In this document: positions 24,307-36,100 of the stretch, one piece after another | Layout: each line of letters opens with the position of its first letter | How positions within the stretch are numbered: the stretch's first letter is position 1 | Origin: Isoetes taiwanensis | Taxonomy: Eukaryota; Streptophyta; Lycopodiopsida; Isoetales; Isoetaceae | NCBI GenBank assembly: GCA_021234155.1 | Contig: JAJEKV010000003.1 | Span: 26,270,233 to 26,334,232 of the forward strand | Length of the DNA: 64,000 nt | Direction of reading: 5' to 3' | The notes under the pieces: model-generated | What the model saw: only the letters and a program-made list of their open reading frames with translations | Told to the model about the DNA's origin: nothing | The model's database searches: none | Made by a program: the position numbers and the translations under genes

Positions 24307-25109
24307 CCATAATATGAGACCAAATTAGTTGCTGCATTGTTGGGATGCAAAACAGTCAGCCTAAGTAGGCTAGACACACTTGCCCAGCCGCCAAGACTCC
24401 TCCCAAAAGTCTGGTTCATGATATATAAGCTTCTTCCTGCTCACATGATATCCCTAGCTCGGCCCCTAAATTGATCTCATTTCTTGCACTTCGAATCCAT
24501 TCAAATAATTCCCAAATTCCACCAAAACCTCATGATAAAAGACAGATTCTGATCAATTCTTGAAAATTCTGTACCTTTCTGCTAGAAAGAAAGAACAGGA
24601 GAAGGAAACTGCTACCTGACAGAGTAAACCCAGGTGTAATGAAGGTCTAATGATCAAGTTAGAAGCTGCTTCTCTTACCAAGCCTGTACTTAATCTACTC
24701 CACCTTATAGGCGCCATTTTGCCTTTTCGGTGTGTCTCTGCAAGAAAGATTGGAAATGATCCTTCTCTTAAAAGCAAAGAACATTATGCTTTCATAAAGC
24801 AAGAATGCTTTCAGAAGCAAAGAGCAGAGAAAGCCACGTTAGTGGTATGAAGGCACGAAGGAGACATGGAAAGAACCACCATAAAGCTGCTTCCAAGGAG
24901 AAAATTTACAAGAAACCTGGAAAAATTCTTCAAGACTGCCGGATCCCATGCTAGCATCTGCAAACAGGAAAAGAAGCCCTCGATTTTGGAGCAGCAGTGC
25001 CGGAATTGATGAGAGATGGGCGGTTTCTCTCTCTCCCGTCCACCCTAGCCGCTGCCGCCTGCGCCTGCGCCAAGAACCATTAGCCATTCTTTTTGTACAC
25101 TTTTCAATA
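23838..25109 (-). mobile_element. Retroposed sequence with poly(A) and 11-bp target duplication
   Basis: Present only in copy A; copies B and C read straight through this site. It is flanked by TTATTCCCTTC at 23827-23837 and 25110-25120, an exact 11-bp direct repeat. On the - strand it ends in a poly(A) of about 17, seen as T's on the given strand from about 23840. These are the marks of LINE-mediated retroposition of a transcript. Read on the - strand it starts in a GC-rich segment, with ATG at 25087 giving MANGSWRRRRRQRLGW, then has the (TTC)n tract, and near the 3' end GATAAATATAAAA. I do not recognise the source gene. It may be a processed pseudogene of a non-coding or UTR-rich transcript. 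Confidence 0.75.
24130..24304. repeat. (GAA)n microsatellite, about 58 perfect units
   Basis: 175 bp of uninterrupted GAA (TTC on the other strand) inside the retroposed insertion. Long frames through it code only Arg, Ser or Leu runs and are artefacts. Long GAA/TTC tracts can form triplex DNA (established knowledge), and perfect repetition indicates recent expansion. Confidence 0.98.
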
Positions 25110-26736
25110 TTATTCCCTTCTTTTTAATACCATCTTACACATGCTATTGTAAAATAAATAGAATTGATGTGAACTACATATTTTTTAAAGGCATCAATTG
25201 AGAACTTAATTTTGGAATTTTGTGTCAAATGTGAACGTGAAATTTTAAAAGAATTCCTTACATCTTGAATTTGAGACATTGGTTGAGGTGCTGAAAGGGC
25301 AATGCTATTAACATCGTATTCAATTGACATTGTTATATACTAGTCTTCCTTGGCCTACATACATTGTGGGACACGTGCATCTGATAGGCCATACCTTTCA
25401 TAGACTAGTTAACCACATGCACTTTGTTTGTGGACACCATATACTTATAGGAGATTGACATGCCATATAATCTACACTCCAAGTTATGTGTTATTGTCAC
25501 AACACACTTGTTACTTATGAAATATATTCACTGGAAAACAAGTTGCCTAAATATTAATCTAGATTCAATTCTTCTTTATGTCTTGATGTTAATCATATGG
25601 TAGATCCGTGGTGCACGTCGAAAGGGCTCCACAATCGGTAGTAGTAGTTGAGAAAAGGGTCCACTACAATCCCAAAGCGCAACCACCACTCCCACCATAT
25701 ACCTATGGCAAGGGTCCACTGTAAGCCCAAAGGGCAACCATCACTCCACCATACTGCTAGGACAAATGCTAAAACATTGAGTTAAAACAAAGGAGAGACT
25801 GCAACGCAATAGAACAATACAACTTGCTACCACGCCAATAGCAATTTTATTCAAGGAAATCAAGCCTATTTTTTGTGGGGGACATGGGGGATCCACTAAA
25901 TTGCCAAGCAAATTGGCCCTAAAATCAATTGCCCTTGCGATTGCCTTGAAAACAAGGACGGATATGGATTAACCACATGGCCTGTCACTTTCGACAACTA
26001 CAAAAGTCTCACTTTCACAAATCACATGTGCCTTAGAAAAAATAACCAAATAAAATTTTAAAAAAGTAATTAAATTTAAAGTTTAGCCTACTTCAAGTAA
26101 AAATAAATCTAGATGTATCCATAACTTTAGCTAAACATACATCATGAAAAATGTTAAGATTTTAGAAAATAGCCAAACATTTTTACACAATAAAAACTAT
26201 AGTATGCTTAATTTTTTCGCGGGTCATAGTGATGGTTGGACTCATGAGGCAGCTCGGCGAAAATGAGCTCCAACGGTTCATATTGCTGATTTAGAATCCG
26301 AGGTTTACTTTGCAAATAGATAATCTGAGTTTCCCAGGTAGCTTTGCACAGTAGGACTATTGTTTCCTCTGGGTTTTACACTTGTGCCTTAGTCTTTTAA
26401 ATTTATTTTCATGATTTAGTGGTGAATATATCAGTTGTCCTTCATTTATTAATTTTTATTTTTTTTCCCATTTTTACTAGTCAACATCCCAATTACATAT
26501 AGATGAACTTCTATTCGCATTACTCTATTCGAGAATTGTGAATTCAACAAGTTTTTTTGAAATGAACTAAAATTCTCAAAATGTGGATTGTCAGATATGC
26601 CCTTCATTCGTTTGTGAGTGTGCATTTTGTAGATTCCTATGGTTCAAGGTTGCATGACGTAAGAATCTATCTATCTTAAAGGTGTATCTATTCTATTCTA
26701 TCCAAAGGCTATATTCTGAATATTTTAAAAAATGAG

Positions 26737-29142
26737 GTACTAAAGCTGAATAGGTTACTATTGAAAATATTTCTTATTCTTTCCAAAAAATTTGAAATTT
26801 TGTCATCCCGCATTTCTCGAATTAGCCATGCATCCTTAAACTCAGATCTAGAGCTTCGCCTCCATTTCTATGGATCTGAGTATTTAGAATTATAGATTTG
26901 CTTCTTATCACCTTTGTAGATCAAATAGTTCTTTGCTAGCTCTAGTGTCCAATAGTAGATCAAAAAATTGTCAAGAACTGCCTCAGTTTTAGCTAAATAT
27001 AATATGTCTCTTCTCATTCTATTCTCATTCTTTAGAATATTATATCCCTTTAAGTTGTATGTAACTTGAAATCTAACGTGGTTTTTTCCAATAAACATAA
27101 TAACATTGGCAACATTCGCCTAAATTTCAATGAAAGAATAGAATAGAATAGAATAGTTTTTTTAACGTCCACGGAGACCAATAGGTCATGGGACCCATAC
27201 AATGGGCTAGTACAATCATTACTACTAGGATTAAAAAACCCCTGCCTCGAAAGGTTTTCAAGGGAAAAACCTTTGCAGTAATGATGATACTAGACAAGCA
27301 GAGATAATGACTACTGAGGGCTCAGTAATTGCAGACGTTTATCTAGAACCTCAAGTATGTATAATGCCAAGTCATGCATAGATGGTGCTCTGAGAAGTTG
27401 TGAGAAGTTGTGGAAGTTGTTGAGAGTGCGTCGAAAAAATCATATCTAATCTAGAAAGCTTATGATTCACCTTATCTTCTAAATCATGCCTATGCAAATT
27501 TGGTCTTAATGACAATCTTTTTTAATGCAATCTTACACGCACTATTGTAAAGTGAATAGAATTGATGTGATCTACATATTTCTTAAAGGCATCAATTGAG
27601 AACTTAATTTTGAAATTTTGTGTCAAATGTGAACGTGAAATTTTAAAAGAATTCCTTACATTTTGAATTTGAGACATTGGTTGAGGTGCTGAAAGGGCAA
27701 TGCTATTAACATCGTACACAATTGACATTGTTGTATACTAGTCTTCCTTGGCCTACATACATTGTGGGACACATGCATCTGATAGGCCATACCTTTCATA
27801 GACTAGTTAACCACGTGCACTTTGTTTGTGGACATCATATACTTATAGGAGATTGACATGCCATATAATCTACACTCCAGGTTATGTGTTATTGTCACAA
27901 CACACTTGTTACTTATGAAATATATTCTAACTGGAAAACAAGTTGCCTAAATATTAATCTAGATTCAATGCTTCTTTCTGGAGAAAAGGGTCCACTACAA
28001 TCCTAAAGTGCAACCACCACTCCCACCATATACCTATGGCAAGGGCCACTGTAAGCCCAAAGGGCAACCATCACTCCACCATACTGCTATGACAAATGCT
28101 ACCACTCCACCATTATGGTAAGGCAATTGGACATGGATGGTCACAAGACTAAATTGCAAGTTGAAATAAATGGACCTGAAGTTTTTTTTCTATTGAGTTA
28201 AAACAAAGGAGAGACTGCAACGCAATAGAACAATACAACTTGCTACCACGCCAATATCGATTTTATTCAAGGAAATCAAGCCTATTTTTTGTGGGGGACA
28301 TGGGGGATCCACTAAATTGCCAAGCAAATTGGCCCTGAAATCAATTGCCCTTGCGAAAAACAAGGATGGACATGGATTAACCACATGGCCTGTCAATTTC
28401 GACAACTACAAAAGTCTCACTTTCACAAATCACATGTTACAAATCACATGTGCCTTAAAAAAAATAACCAAATAAAATTTTAAAGAAGTAATTAAATTTA
28501 AAGTTTAGCCTACTCCAAGTAAAAATAAATGTAGATGTATCCATAACTTTAGCTAAACATACATCATGAAAAATGGTAAGATTTTAGAAAATAAGGAAAA
28601 TATTTTTACACAATAAAAACTATAGTATGCTTAAATTTTTCCCGGGTCATAGTGATGGTTGGACTCATGAGGCATCTCGACAAAAATGAGCTCCAACTGT
28701 TCATATTGGTGATTTAGAATCCCAGGTTTACTTTGCACATAGATAATCTGAGTTTCCCAGGTAGCTTTACACAGTAGGACTATTGTTTTCTCTGGGTTTT
28801 AAACTTGTGTCTTAGTCTTTTAAATTTATTTTCATGATTTAGTTGTGAATATATTAGTTGTCCTCCATTTATTTTATTTTTTTTCCCCATTTTACTAATC
28901 AACATCTCAATTATAGCTAGATGAACTTCTGTTTGCATTACTCTATTCGAGAATTGTGAATTCAACGAGTTTTTTTGAAATGAACTAAAATTCTCATGTG
29001 GATTGTCAGATATGCCCTTCATTCGTTTGTAAGTGTGCATTTTGTAGATTCCTATGGTTCAAGGTTGCATGACGTAAAAATCTATCTATCTTAAAGGTGT
29101 ATTTATATCCAAAGGCTATATTTTGAATATTTTAAAAAATGA
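26737..29142. repeat. Tandem array unit, copy B (with insertion 27138-27422)
   Basis: Second copy of the ~2.1-kb unit. It carries a different insertion from copy A. It lacks about 70 bp found in A and C before the GGGTCCACTACAATCC landmark. It keeps a segment around 28130-28190 (GGACATGGATGGTCACAAG...) that A lacks but C has. Confidence 0.9.
27138..27422 (-). mobile_element. Short retroposon-like insertion with (TATTC)n tail
   Basis: 285 bp found only in copy B. The other copies read ...GAAAGAGTTCGTCG... across this site; here AGAGTGCGTCG resumes after it with one mismatch. On the - strand it ends GTGGACGTTAAAAAAACT followed by four TATTC-type repeats, a tail type known from some SINEs and LINEs. 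The same tail (GGACGTTAAAAAAACT plus TATTC repeats) occurs inside the copy A insertion at about 23914-23945. No A and B boxes are clear, so SINE identity is unproven. Confidence 0.6.
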
Positions 29143-32100
29143 GGTACTAAAGCTGAATAGGTTACTATTGAAAATATTTCTTATTCTTTCGAAAAATTTT
29201 GAAATTTTGTCCTCCCGCATTTCTCGAATTAGCCATGCATTCTTAAACTCAGATCTAGAGCTTCGCCTCTATTTCTATGGATCTGAGTATTTAGAATTAT
29301 AGATTCGCTTCTTATCACATTTGTAGATCAAATAGTTCTTTGCTAGCTCTAGTGTCCAATAGTAGATCAAAAAATTGTCAAGAACTACCTCAGTTTTAGT
29401 TAAATATAATATGTCTCTTCTCATTCTTTAGAATCTTATATCCCTTTAAGTTGTATGAACTTGAAACCTAACTTGGTTTTTTCCAATAAACATAATAACA
29501 TTGGCAACATTCGCCTAAATTTCAAAGAAAGAGTTCGTCGAAAAAATCATATCTAATCTAGAAAGCTTATGATTCACCTGATCTTCTAAATCACGCCTAT
29601 GCAAATTTGGTCTTAACGGCAATCTTTTTTAATGCAATCTTACACGCACTATTGTAAAGTAAATAGAATTGATGTGAACTACATATTTCTTATAAAGGCA
29701 TCAATTGAGAACTTAATTTTGATATTTTGTGTCAAATGTGAACGTGAAATTTTAAAAGAATACCTTACATTTTGAATTTGAGACATTGGTTGATGTGCTA
29801 TTAACATCGTGTTCAGTTGACATTGTTATATACTAGCCTTCCTTGGCCTACATACATTGTGGGACACGTGCATGTGATAGGCCATACCTTTCATAGACTA
29901 GTTAACCACGTGCACCTTGTTTGTCGACATCATATACTTATAGGAGATTGACATGCCATATAATCTACACTCCAGGTTATGTGTTATTGTCACAACACAG
30001 TTGTTACTTATGAAATATATTCAAACTGGAAAACAAGTTGCCTAAATATTAATCTAGATTCAATTCTTCTTTATGTCTTGATGTTAATCATATGGTAGAT
30101 CCGTGGTGCACGTCGAAAGGTCTCCACAATCGGTAGTAGTAGTTGAGAAAAGGGTCCACTACAATCCCAAAGTGCAACCACCACTCCCACCATATACCTA
30201 TGGCAAGGGTCCACTGTAAGCCCAAAGGGCAACCATCACTCCACCATACTGCTATGACAAATGTTACCACTCCACCATTATGGTAAGGCAATTGGACATG
30301 GATGGTCACAAGACTAAATTGCAAGTTGAAATAAGTGGACCTGAAGTTTTTTCCTATTGAGTTAAAACAAAGGAGAGACTGCAACGCAATAGAACAATAC
30401 AACTTGCTACCACGCCAATAGCGATTTTATTCAAGGAAATCAAGCCTATTTTTTGTGGGGGGCATGGGGGATCCACTAAAGCCCTGGAATCAATTGCCCT
30501 TGCGATTGCCTTGAAAACAAGGATGGATATGGATTAATCACATGGCCTGTCAATTTCGACAACTACAAAAGTCTCACTTTCACAAATCACATGTTACAAA
30601 TCACATGTGCCTTAGGAAAAATAACCAATTAAAATTTTAAAGAAGTAATTAAATTTACAAGAAATTATCGCGGCGGCCTTGCGGCCGCCGCGAACATTTC
30701 TCTTTCCCAACCCTTTGTGTGTACGAAAGGGGGAGGGGGGGGATTCAAAGGTGTTTCAACACTTGTGACATTGCAAAAAACCATTCTCACTGAAGAAATT
30801 ATGTGCAAAAATGATAAAATATTGAAACTAGCACATTGGCCCATTACTTTTAGTACATCTATGTTTACAAATGCCTAGCACATTTATGCTATGCATTGCG
30901 CACATAATGTGGTAAGACAATATTGTTGTTCTCACAATCAATGTTTAAATAACATTTTAATGTTAATGTTTAATGTTAATATTTTTTTGTAGAGTAAATG
31001 GTTAGGTCTAATTCCTTGAATTGTGTCATTTGTTTATTGTGCTCATATTATTAGAAACAGGAGGTACTATATGTCCACAAGAGATGCTACAACCATCTCA
31101 GGCCAACCACACTCCAGATCAATTTTCAGATCTGCCGGATTTGGCCACCTGCCATACTCGTGCAACACACACCCAACTTTCTATGATAGGACCATCGGAT
31201 TAAAAAAAAAAAAAAAAAAGCAATCCCTAACCCCTCTTTTTCGACCCACCAATGTTAAAAAAAAGAACATAGAAACTACAAACTGGCCTACCATGAAGCA
31301 TTGAATTCCCATACCCCATTAAAGAGACATCAAGAATGATGTGGCAATTTAAACACCAAACTATAGAATTCTTTAAATTACAACCTTATCATTGTACATT
31401 TCCAGATGTACTTCATCTAGCAATGTCAAGTCCATTTTTCACACAACTAGAAGTGCCAAGTTCAACACATGATCTTGATGATTGCACTAAGTTTGTAAGA
31501 TGTGCGCATCTTAAGATAAGATGCTTAGATGTAGATGTGTGCACATCGGCACCCGCATTTGACATAGATGCTTCACCTCTCTTCTTCTTCTTTTTCTTCT
31601 TCTTCTATTTTTTTCAAAATTTTTTTTTGCCAAAAACACTTGAATTAGGTTGCCTGGAATCATTGAGCTAACTTGAATCCATTTTTTCGATTTCATTTTC
31701 TATGGCCTTTTTTTTTTCTCTCTATTTTTTCCTTCCGGAAATACGTGGCCACTTTAGAGGCAAGCATCACCTTCGAATATGCCGAAGGAATCGTCCCCTT
31801 GAGGATTATATATGTTAAGAAAGTTTAGCCTACTCCAAGTAAAAATAAATCTAGATGTATTAGCTAAACATACATCATGAAAAGTGTTAAGATTTTAGAA
31901 AATAGCCAAACATTTTTACACAATAAAAACTATAGTATGCTTAAATTTTTCCCGCGTAGTGATGGTTGGACTCATGAGGCAGCTCGGCGAAAATGAGCTC
32001 CAACGGTTCATATTACTGAATTAGAATACGAGGTTTACTCTGGGTTTTAAACTTGTGCCTTAGTCTTTTAAATTTATTTTCATGATTTAGTGGTGAATAT

Positions 32101-32155
32101 ATCAGCTGTCCTTCATTTATTTATTTTATTTTTTTCCCTTTTTTACTAGTCAACA
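29143..32155. repeat. Tandem array unit, copy C (with insertion 30655-31825)
   Basis: Third copy, closely following copies A and B up to about 30654, interrupted by 1.17 kb of unrelated sequence. It resumes at 31826 with AGTTTAGCCTACTCCAAG and ends early at about 32155, where it jumps to the GGGTCCACTACAATCC landmark of the next copy. Part of the unit is therefore deleted at the C/D junction. Confidence 0.88.
30655..31825. mobile_element. Insertion unique to copy C, with GC-rich palindrome at its left end
   Basis: Absent from copies A and B at the matching point (...TTAAATTTAAAGTTTAGCC...). Near its left edge is a perfect 10-bp-arm hairpin, CGCGGCGGCC / GGCCGCCGCG with a 4-base loop (30669-30692), conspicuous in AT-rich DNA. 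An A run of about 18 lies at 31202-31219 and pyrimidine-rich tracts at 31580-31730. No protein family, TIR or target duplication was recognised, so the class is open. Confidence 0.6.
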
Positions 32156-32705
32156 GGGTCCACTACAATCCCAAAGTGCAACCACCACTCCCACCATATA
32201 CCTATGGCAAGGGCCCACTGCAAGCCCAAAGAGCAACCATCACTCCACCATACCGTTATGACAAATGCTACCACTCCCACCGTCATGGCAAGGCAACTGG
32301 ACATGAATAAGTGGACTAAATTGCAACAATACTAAATTGCAAGTTGAAATAAGTGGACTTGAAGTTTTTTCCCATTGAGTTATGACAAAGGAGAGACTGC
32401 AAGACAATAAAGACAATAGAACAATACAATTTGCTGCCATGCCAACAGCGATTTTATTCAAGGAAATCAGGCCTATTTTTTGCGGGGGGACACGGGGGAT
32501 CCACCAAATTGCCAAGCAAGGGGGATCCACCAAATTGCCAAGCAAATTGGCGCTGGACCCATGATTCCCCAACTCCCGAACCTTGATGCATAGAATCAAG
32601 GGCCTATGCGATTGCCTTGAAAACAAGGATGGATAAGGATTAACCACCTGACCTGTCAATTTGGACAGCTACAAAAGTCTCACTTTTACAAATCACATGT
32701 TGCCT
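32156..32705. repeat. Tandem array unit, copy D (partial)
   Basis: Partial fourth copy covering only the middle of the unit, from GGGTCCACTACAATCC to CAAATCACATGTTG. It contains its own small internal duplication, GGGGGATCCACCAAATTGCC, at about 32493 and 32521. The array ends here, about 470 bp before the 3' end of the DPE1 coding region. Confidence 0.85.
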
Positions 32706-33173
32706 ATTTGCCACGGATTCTTGTCAAAAGACAATACTTGTTTGCATGACACCTGGTCTTACGGGACACAAACGTATCGTGTTCTTATCCAAATAGGGAC
32801 GCGCGGAGGTCGCTTTGCTGTACGAAGCTGTGTACCTTAACAGTTTACCATACATGCAGTGGGCCATGTTGTTGACTATGTGAAAACGTACGAGCGAGAA
32901 CCCATAAAATATACCAAACCATATAACAAGTTATTTTCTTGGGCCATGTTCATATTATGTAGACAGCGACAGGCTCATAGGTAAGACAATAGAATCATAT
33001 CAATTGATAACGGCCAATAGGCCCACATACAAAGACACCAAATCTGCATAGAATTAGACATGGATGAGATCCTTCACCAGCTTTTACCTCTGATACCGGA
33101 GGAAATCATCTTATAAACCAACAAATCAGCCCTCCAAAGCCACAGGAATTGGATGACAAGGGAGATGGACATA

Positions 33174-36100
33174 TTAGCCTGCTGCCTTCTTGGCTCTGGC
33201 CATGCGGACCGCCTTGCGCTTCGCGTAGAATTGAGGGCATAAACGGTTGTAAGCATCCAGGAGGTTATAAAACCTTGTCGCCTCGTTTTGAAGTTTATCA
33301 AAAATGCTGGCATCCCCAACCCGCCATGCCCAGTTGCCTTTCTGCAAGCAGGGGAGAAAAAGCGACTGTAAAATATGTACTAGTACCAGATAATGTTACT
33401 TTGAACAAAAAAAAACCGGCTCTGTGTTCACGAGACGACCCAGAAAAAAGAACAAGGTTGGCCCCTTTACCTGTACAGCTGGGGTATTCATTCTGGAGCT
33501 ACTGTCCAGGCCCATGATATCCTGCATTGGTATGATGGCAGTCTTGGCAACGGAGGCAAGAGCAGCTCTAATGAATTCCCAAACTGGGTCGCTACCCTCT
33601 GGAATGCCAAGGTACATTTTCGCCTGTAAAACCAAGCACCAAACCGTCAGCATGCTTGGAAACTGCCACACAGAACACAGCCACTAGAGTAACAACATTT
33701 CCATATCACACCACGCTTTCGTTCACACAACTGCCGGACTTACCCTCTTTTTATCCCCCTCCTCTGCTTTCTGCCACCATCCCAAGGTCTGCAAACACAG
33801 GAACACAGTACATTAGCATACCCATAAGCACAGTCTTACATCATTTAGGCTCTGGTCATTGTACCGTATCATTGTCGTGCGTTCCAGTGTACACAACTTG
33901 ATCTGCATCGTGATTATGAGGAAGATGTGGGTTTTGACCATCGTGTGGTAGCTCGTCACTGTCCCCAAATGCTGAACCCAACAAGGCAACCTGTCAGAAA
34001 CTTTTAACAATTTTGCACTCGTTTGAGGAGGCCACGAGAGCATTACCGAACTGTAGTATGGCCATTCCGGGAGCGCCAATGGCCTTCCTTAGCGCAACAA
34101 CATCACTGGTAATTACCCCCTGGCAGATTCATCACTGTTAGTACACACAACGTGGGTGCATTTATGCTTCACTGACGCAAACATACAAGAGATGAAAACA
34201 AAACAAAACGACGGCTTTTGGATCGTCACTGACAATTAGACTCCAGATTATACAGATAAACGAGTTTTTAATACATTTCAGTGCTTCTGAACTTTCAAGT
34301 TCTAAATGAGATGCGATTGTGCTACAAGACATAACCCTTTCTACAAGCATGGGCACGGGACTTACCAAGTCCTCTGCAATAATGTCGGCCTTTCCAACTG
34401 CCTTCTTCAGAGCATCGAAGAACTCCTCCCTCGGTCCTGCCTGTAAATGACATTAACATTATACACCTTGCACCTAGGAAATCGTCGACACCAGCACTGT
34501 TGATTTCATAATACAAACCTTCCAACAACCATTTAATGCTGTTTTCTCCCCTGCAACACGAAGAGTAGTCCATATAAGAATATTGTCACAAACTACAGTT
34601 GCAATTACATAATCATAAGGCAGCCAAAGCATATAATGTTTCTTCATCAATATGTGCTCTTTGTTCTCGTCTTCAATTGATATGTATGTAATAATATGCC
34701 CCCTATCAGAATAATATATCCCGCAACGTGATTGTCTCCATCTTCCAGGTGACATTTGACGTCCATGGCACGTTGCATCAACAAATTAAAGAGCATACTA
34801 GTCCTATTTACAATAGCAATTTCAATGCTCAGGCTGCGTTTTGTATCCACGGAGTAGTAAAACCAAGTTCATCAGTAGGAATCTCACAGCCACAGAGTGG
34901 ACAAACAAAACAATGTCACTTATTACAGCAATGTAGCAGTTTATATTATGTGCCTCCCATCAACCGCTTTCCTACCAGATCTTAGTCCAACTATAGCTCG
35001 TCGGCATTTTACTTTATTAGACATTGCTTGCTTACTTGATTTTGTACGTTCAAATACTTTTGTATGTTCAAATACATATAGTTATTATCATCTGCCTATA
35101 ATGCTTTCATACAATTAATCACTGCTTTTCTCATGCACAATAAAAATCTTACCAGCAGGAACAGACCAGTATCCAGCTAGCCCACGAAAATGGTCAATCC
35201 GGAAAACGTCATAAATTTCGAAGGCACGCTGCATCCTTCGTACCCACCAGGAATATCCATCTTTTGACATAGCTTCCCAGTTATATAATGGGCTGTACAG
35301 AAGTCGCAAAAAAAAAAAAGCATCAGTACATAGAAAGATTAACTCAAATTCCCAAAAAGACCATAGAACCCTACACCACATGCCATACACTTGGAAGTCA
35401 TTCAATCACACGCCATCTCCATCCACAGACATTATTTTACTCTTAATCCCATTCATTCCTACTCATGCAAATAAGATGCGCAAATTTAACAGTGGCCATC
35501 GAATTCTTCTTTGCCTGCTTTCGCATTCTTATGTGACAACCTTTCTAGCACATGTTAAAGGCCATGTACAATATCCATTTCCCAAACTAAATACACAAAA
35601 TAAAAGTAACAGACTTTAAAAGGTGTCCCGACCTTCCCCAAAGCTGTCCAGTTTCACTAAAGAGATCTGGAGGCACGCCACTGACTTCAATAGCTACACC
35701 AGAATCATCCTAAAGAATACCATTGGATAACAATAGTCAGCAACTGTATGGCATCACCCTTATGCATGTACTACTTACCAACATGAACTGGTCTCTATTA
35801 GCCCAAACATCTGCACTATGCCCACCAACATATATAGGCATGTCTCCAATAATCGTAATTCCTTTATTATTAGCATATTTATGAAGGGCTTGCCATTGTT
35901 TTTGGAAAAGGAACTGCTCCGCGATAAATGTGTCAATCTAGAAAAGCAACAAGAAAATCAGGGGTGCAAAATTGTGGAAAAAATGTGTCGTCGCACTTAC
36001 AAATTCTTTATGAGTCCTACGTGCTACTTCCATACTAGCATGGTTCCTGTTCTTTAAAGGCTCAGGCCACAGCCACCAATTGCGTTTATCAACACTACTA

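Larger units (their letters stand above)
23347..26736. repeat. Tandem array unit, copy A (with insertion 23838-25109)
   Basis: First copy of a roughly 2.1-kb unit that begins GTACTAAAGCTGAATAGG (23347, 26737 and about 29144). Shared landmarks: AGATCTAGAGCTTCGCCTC (~23454), the ATTGTAAAATAAATAGAATT region (~25146), GGGTCCACTACAATCCCAAA (~25656), the GTGGGGGACATGGGGGATCC region (~25876) and AGTGATGGTTGGACTCATGA (~26229). No convincing coding sequence; a minus-strand frame at 25124-25330 recurs in copy B but is broken in copy C. Without its insertion the unit is about 2.1 kb. Confidence 0.9.

Noticed and set aside
24003-24419. Long frames of poly-Arg, poly-Leu and poly-Ser in three frames
   Set aside because: They are translations of the GAA/TTC microsatellite, with no independent coding evidence.
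25124-25330. Minus-strand frame repeated at 27522-27728 as a possible conserved protein
   Set aside because: It lies in the tandem unit, is broken in copy C, and copy-to-copy similarity is no higher than in flanking non-coding DNA.
23347-32705. CRISPR-like or satellite array
   Set aside because: The units are ~2.1 kb with indels and different insertions, not short repeats with spacers. The copy number is too low for a classical satellite.
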